From: Oscillospiraceae bacterium
GTDB lineage: Bacteria > Bacillota > Clostridia > Oscillospirales > Oscillospiraceae
Reading direction: 5' to 3'
DNA length: 7,771 bases
Assembly: GCA_016296235.1 (NCBI GenBank)
Contig: JAEDJR010000092.1
Location: 1-7,771, forward strand
Below the pieces are notes generated by a model. The model did no database searches. It was not told where the DNA came from and saw nothing but the letters and a program-made list of their open reading frames with translations. The translations under genes and the position numbers were made by a program. Shown one piece after another: positions 6,193 to 7,771 of the stretch. Within the stretch, counting starts at the first letter, position 1; every line of letters starts with the position of its first letter.

Positions 6193-6213
6193 TTATATCA
6201 CGATCACAAAGCA

Positions 6214-6356
6214 CCCTCGTGCCCCCTATACAGGGGGCTGCCGAACGAAGTGAGGCGGGGGTTGCTTCGACCGGCAATTCTCCCATGAACGGAAAAACAG
6301 CACGACGATACAACCCCCACCGCTTCGCGGAGCCCCCTGTGGAGGGGGCACGAGGG
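6214..6356. repeat. Palindromic intergenic element with cloverleaf layout
   Basis: The outer stem pairs 26 bases at 6214-6239 (CCCTCGTGCCCCCTATACAG...) with 6331-6356, 24 of 26 matching. Inside are a weak hairpin 6240-6256 with loop GAA, a perfect 8-bp stem GGGGGTTG (6257-6264) with CAACCCCC (6311-6318), and hairpin CCGC-TTC-GCGG (6320-6330). The order of parts is the same as in the element at 2271-2386 although the stem sequences differ. It ends exactly where the galactokinase-like remnant loses its reading frame. Confidence 0.8.
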
Positions 6357-6357
6357 A

Positions 6358-6516
6358 TTATATTCTGCAGATGCCGCCGTCATCGTTGAGGGTCACCTCC
6401 GCCACCGTTTCCAGATTGACCGCCGCTGCCAGGACGCAGCCGTGCTGATGGTCGGTGTGATTGCCGCTGATCTCCGTGCGGCCGGGAGCGGAAAAACAAT
6501 ACTGTTGATTCATCAT
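6358..6516 (-). pseudogene. Galactokinase remnant (GHMP kinase N-terminal motif only)
   Basis: A 52-codon frame starting at ATGATG (6516-6511) and ending at TAA (6360-6358). It contains SAPGRTEISGNHTDHQHG followed by CVLAAAVNLETVAEV, which is the galactokinase signature near the start of GalK (GRxNxIGEHTDYNxGxVxPxA; clostridial forms have GRTEIGGNHTDHQ). GalK is about 390-430 residues. Here the usual residues before SAPGR are replaced by MMNQQYCF, and everything after the signature is missing, including the ATP-binding glycine-rich motif, so it cannot be an active kinase. The stop codon sits at the very edge of the palindromic element at 6214-6356, and no galK continuation is found beyond that element. 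Most likely a deletion remnant; a small expressed peptide is a remote alternative, since a GTGAGG site and a TATAAT lie upstream. Confidence 0.65.
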
Positions 6517-6539
6517 AGCCTCACATTCTCAGGTTGCCG

Positions 6540-6568
6540 TAGACAACCCGGTTTCTTTCCATTATAAT
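6540..6568 (+). promoter_or_regulatory. Promoter of the small membrane protein gene
   Basis: TAGACA (6540-6545), 17 bases, TATAAT (6563-6568) on the + strand, about 48 bases before the start codon. The -10 lies in the palindrome ATTATAAT, so it also reads as TATAAT on the - strand toward the galactokinase remnant, but no good -35 box goes with it there. Confidence 0.65.
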
Positions 6569-6615
6569 CATAGCAGAAAGGCAAAAAAACGCAAGATGAA
6601 AAGGAGCGACAACGG

Positions 6616-6906
6616 ATGGAAGATCGTCATGAGCCGGAAAGCGGCAAGGAGGTTCGCCAGGTGCGCAGCGCCAAGGGTGCGCTGATGTTCCGGGTGCTGG
6701 GCGTCGGTGTGGTGCTTTATTGGCTGTACGGCCTGGTTTCGGCCTATTTCAAGGGCGGCCCCGACGCGCCGTCCCTGACGGTGCTTCTGGCGGGGATTGT
6801 CCTGCTGGGCGGCGGCGCGATTGTCGTGGGAATTCTGACCTGGAAGGCCTGGAAGATCGAACAGGCCGCCGTCACAAAAGAGGATGACACAGACGGAGAA
6901 TCATAA
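6616..6906 (+). CDS. Small two-helix membrane protein of unknown function
   Basis: 96 residues that I do not recognise as a named family. Residues 1-22 are charged and hydrophilic (MEDRHEPESGKEVRQVRSAK), then a hydrophobic helix at about 24-46, a short loop KGGPDAPS, a second helix at about 54-76 rich in Gly/Leu/Ile/Val, and an acidic tail ending TKEDDTDGES. Both ends are therefore likely on the same side, and by the positive-inside rule the Arg/Lys-rich segment before helix 1 suggests the cytoplasm. AAGGAG at 6601-6606 lies nine bases from the ATG and a promoter lies at 6540-6568, so it is a real, separately transcribed gene. It is followed by the dnaA regulatory region with no visible operon link to dnaA. 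GC content and codon use match its neighbours. Confidence 0.75.
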   Translation: MEDRHEPESGKEVRQVRSAKGALMFRVLGVGVVLYWLYGLVSAYFKGGPDAPSLTVLLAGIVLLGGGAIVVGILTWKAWKIEQAAVTKEDDTDGES

Positions 6907-6932
6907 TCGGACAGCAGCTCTTTCTTTCTCCC

Positions 6933-6973
6933 CGGTGGAAAACTTATGCACATTTTGCACAAGTTTTCCACCG
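6933..6973. promoter_or_regulatory. Palindrome with DnaA-box-like sequences upstream of dnaA
   Basis: Arms 6933-6950 (CGGTGGAAAACTTATGCA) and 6956-6973 are complementary at 17 of 18 positions, with a CATTT centre. TTATGCACA (6944-6952) differs by one base from the DnaA box TTATCCACA; TTGTGCAAA on the other strand (6962-6954) and the TTTTCCACC at the arm end are weaker matches. Its place about 115 bases before dnaA fits DnaA autoregulation or a sub-region of oriC. It could also end transcription of the preceding small gene, though no T run follows. Confidence 0.55.
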
Positions 6974-6993
6974 ATTTCATTTCACGTTCTTCC

Positions 6994-7022
6994 TTGCGCC
7001 GGAGGCGAAAATGTGCTATAAT
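6994..7022 (+). promoter_or_regulatory. dnaA: dnaA promoter
   Basis: TTGCGC (6994-6999), 17 bases, TATAAT (7017-7022), with an extended -10 TGC directly before the -10 box. The transcript leader would be about 58 bases, with AAAGGAG at 7074-7080 six bases before the dnaA ATG. Confidence 0.75.
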
Positions 7023-7086
7023 TTACGTTGAAATAATATGGGTATTTTGCTCCATTTTTAGTGAATCCCGCAGAAAGGAGACGAAT

Positions 7087-7771
7087 ATGTACGCTTCTTC
7101 CTATGTCTGGGCCAAGGTCCTGGCGCACATGGAAAACCTGCTGACTCCCACGGTCATTTCCACCTGGTTTGACGACGCCGAGGTGGTGGAGCTCACTGAT
7201 CAGAAGCTGGTTTTGTGCTCCCCTTCCCAGTTCCGCAAGGATATGATTCAGAGCCGCTGCATTCCCTACATCCAGGACGCCATGAAGGAGCTGTTCCAGA
7301 TGGACGTGGAAGTGCAGGTGCTCACCAAGGAAGAGCTGGAGCTGTACGAGAACCGCAGCCAGAAGCCGCAGTTTATCCAATACAACCCGCAGTTCACCTT
7401 CGACCGCTTCATTGTCGGCCCCTCCAACCGCTTCGCCCACGCGGCGGCCATCGCCGTGGCCAACAAGCCCGCCGAGGCCTACAACCCCCTGTTCATCTAC
7501 GGCCCCTCGGGCCTGGGCAAAACCCATCTGCTCTACGCCATCGCCGGAGAGATCAACTTCCGCCACCCGGAGTACAATATCATCTACATCAAAGGCGATC
7601 AGTTCACCAATGAGCTGATTCAGTCCCTCCAGGAGGGCCGCAACCAGGAATTCCGCAACAAGTACCGCAACGCCGACCTGTTCCTGGTGGACGATATCCA
7701 GTTTATCTCCGGCAAAGAGTCCACCCAGGAGGAATTCTTCCACACCTTCAACAATCTCTATGAGAACCACA
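7087..7771 (+). CDS. dnaA: Chromosomal replication initiator DnaA (5' part)
   Basis: The first 228 codons, running off the window; full DnaA is about 440-470 residues. Domain I is at about 1-75 (VWAKVLAHMENLLTPTVIST...W), a short domain II linker at about 80-97, then AAA+ domain III beginning NPQFTFDRFIVGPSNRFAHA at 100-119, the DnaA-specific entry motif. Walker A is GPSGLGKTHL at 139-148 with Lys145, and Walker B is LFLVDDIQF at 198-206 with Asp202-Asp203. The DNA-binding domain IV with its helix-turn-helix lies outside. The protein binds ATP and DnaA boxes and opens oriC. The start at 7087 is set by AAAGGAG at 7074-7080. The usual partner dnaN is expected just downstream; the genes found upstream are not the common rpmH cluster. 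Confidence 0.97.
   Translation, partial: MYASSYVWAKVLAHMENLLTPTVISTWFDDAEVVELTDQKLVLCSPSQFRKDMIQSRCIPYIQDAMKELFQMDVEVQVLTKEELELYENRSQKPQFIQYNPQFTFDRFIVGPSNRFAHAAAIAVANKPAEAYNPLFIYGPSGLGKTHLLYAIAGEINFRHPEYNIIYIKGDQFTNELIQSLQEGRNQEFRNKYRNADLFLVDDIQFISGKESTQEEFFHTFNNLYENH

Noticed and set aside
6108..6213. A riboswitch before bioY
   Set aside because: The predicted leader is only about 25 bases, too short for a riboswitch; the dyad fits a protein operator instead.
6982..7770. An open frame on the - strand over dnaA
   Set aside because: It runs through the dnaA promoter and is antisense to the Walker motifs of DnaA. It is Val/Leu/Gly/Asp-rich without a recognisable fold.

Overview
The window looks like a high-GC, Gram-positive gut anaerobe of the Oscillospiraceae / Clostridia type (Flavonifractor-like relatives). 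The evidence is strong AGGAGG ribosome binding sites, sigma-A style promoters, a Na+-pumping biotin-dependent decarboxylase, a BirA-type biotin operator, and GC-rich palindromic repeats of the kind scattered through those genomes. The genus is inferred from style, not from a marker gene.

Left part (1-2205, + strand): the 3' end of an operon for a membrane-bound, sodium-translocating biotin decarboxylase. It holds the C-terminus of an OadA-like carboxyltransferase subunit, a small OadG-type membrane subunit, a free-standing biotin carrier with an Ala/Pro hinge, and the polytopic beta subunit that couples decarboxylation to Na+ export. Positions 2206-2544 hold no gene. They contain a composite palindromic element that can be drawn as a tight four-way (cloverleaf-like) junction, plus a half-copy of the same type.

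Middle (2545-6107, - strand): a YgeY-like M20 metallohydrolase, a MATE-family efflux transporter with a clear promoter, and the biotin transporter subunit bioY. The 350-base gap between the MATE gene and bioY carries two further inverted-repeat elements. Upstream of bioY is a textbook TTGACA-17-TATTCT promoter, whose -35 box lies inside a BirA-like operator (TTGTCAACC-N14-GGTTCACAA). Biotin uptake is therefore predicted to be biotin-repressed, in a strain that also makes a biotin-dependent enzyme nearby.

Right part (6214-7771): another cloverleaf-type palindrome directly abuts a short remnant of a galactokinase gene (- strand). A small two-helix membrane protein follows on the + strand, then an intergenic palindrome carrying DnaA-box-like sequences, an extended -10 promoter, and the first 228 codons of dnaA. 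The window therefore ends next to a probable replication-origin region, but the usual rpmH-rnpA-yidC cluster is not beside dnaA on this side.

I see no obviously new multi-gene system. The most interesting items are the shared junction architecture of the repeats, the bioY operator, and the gene remnant that ends exactly at a repeat.
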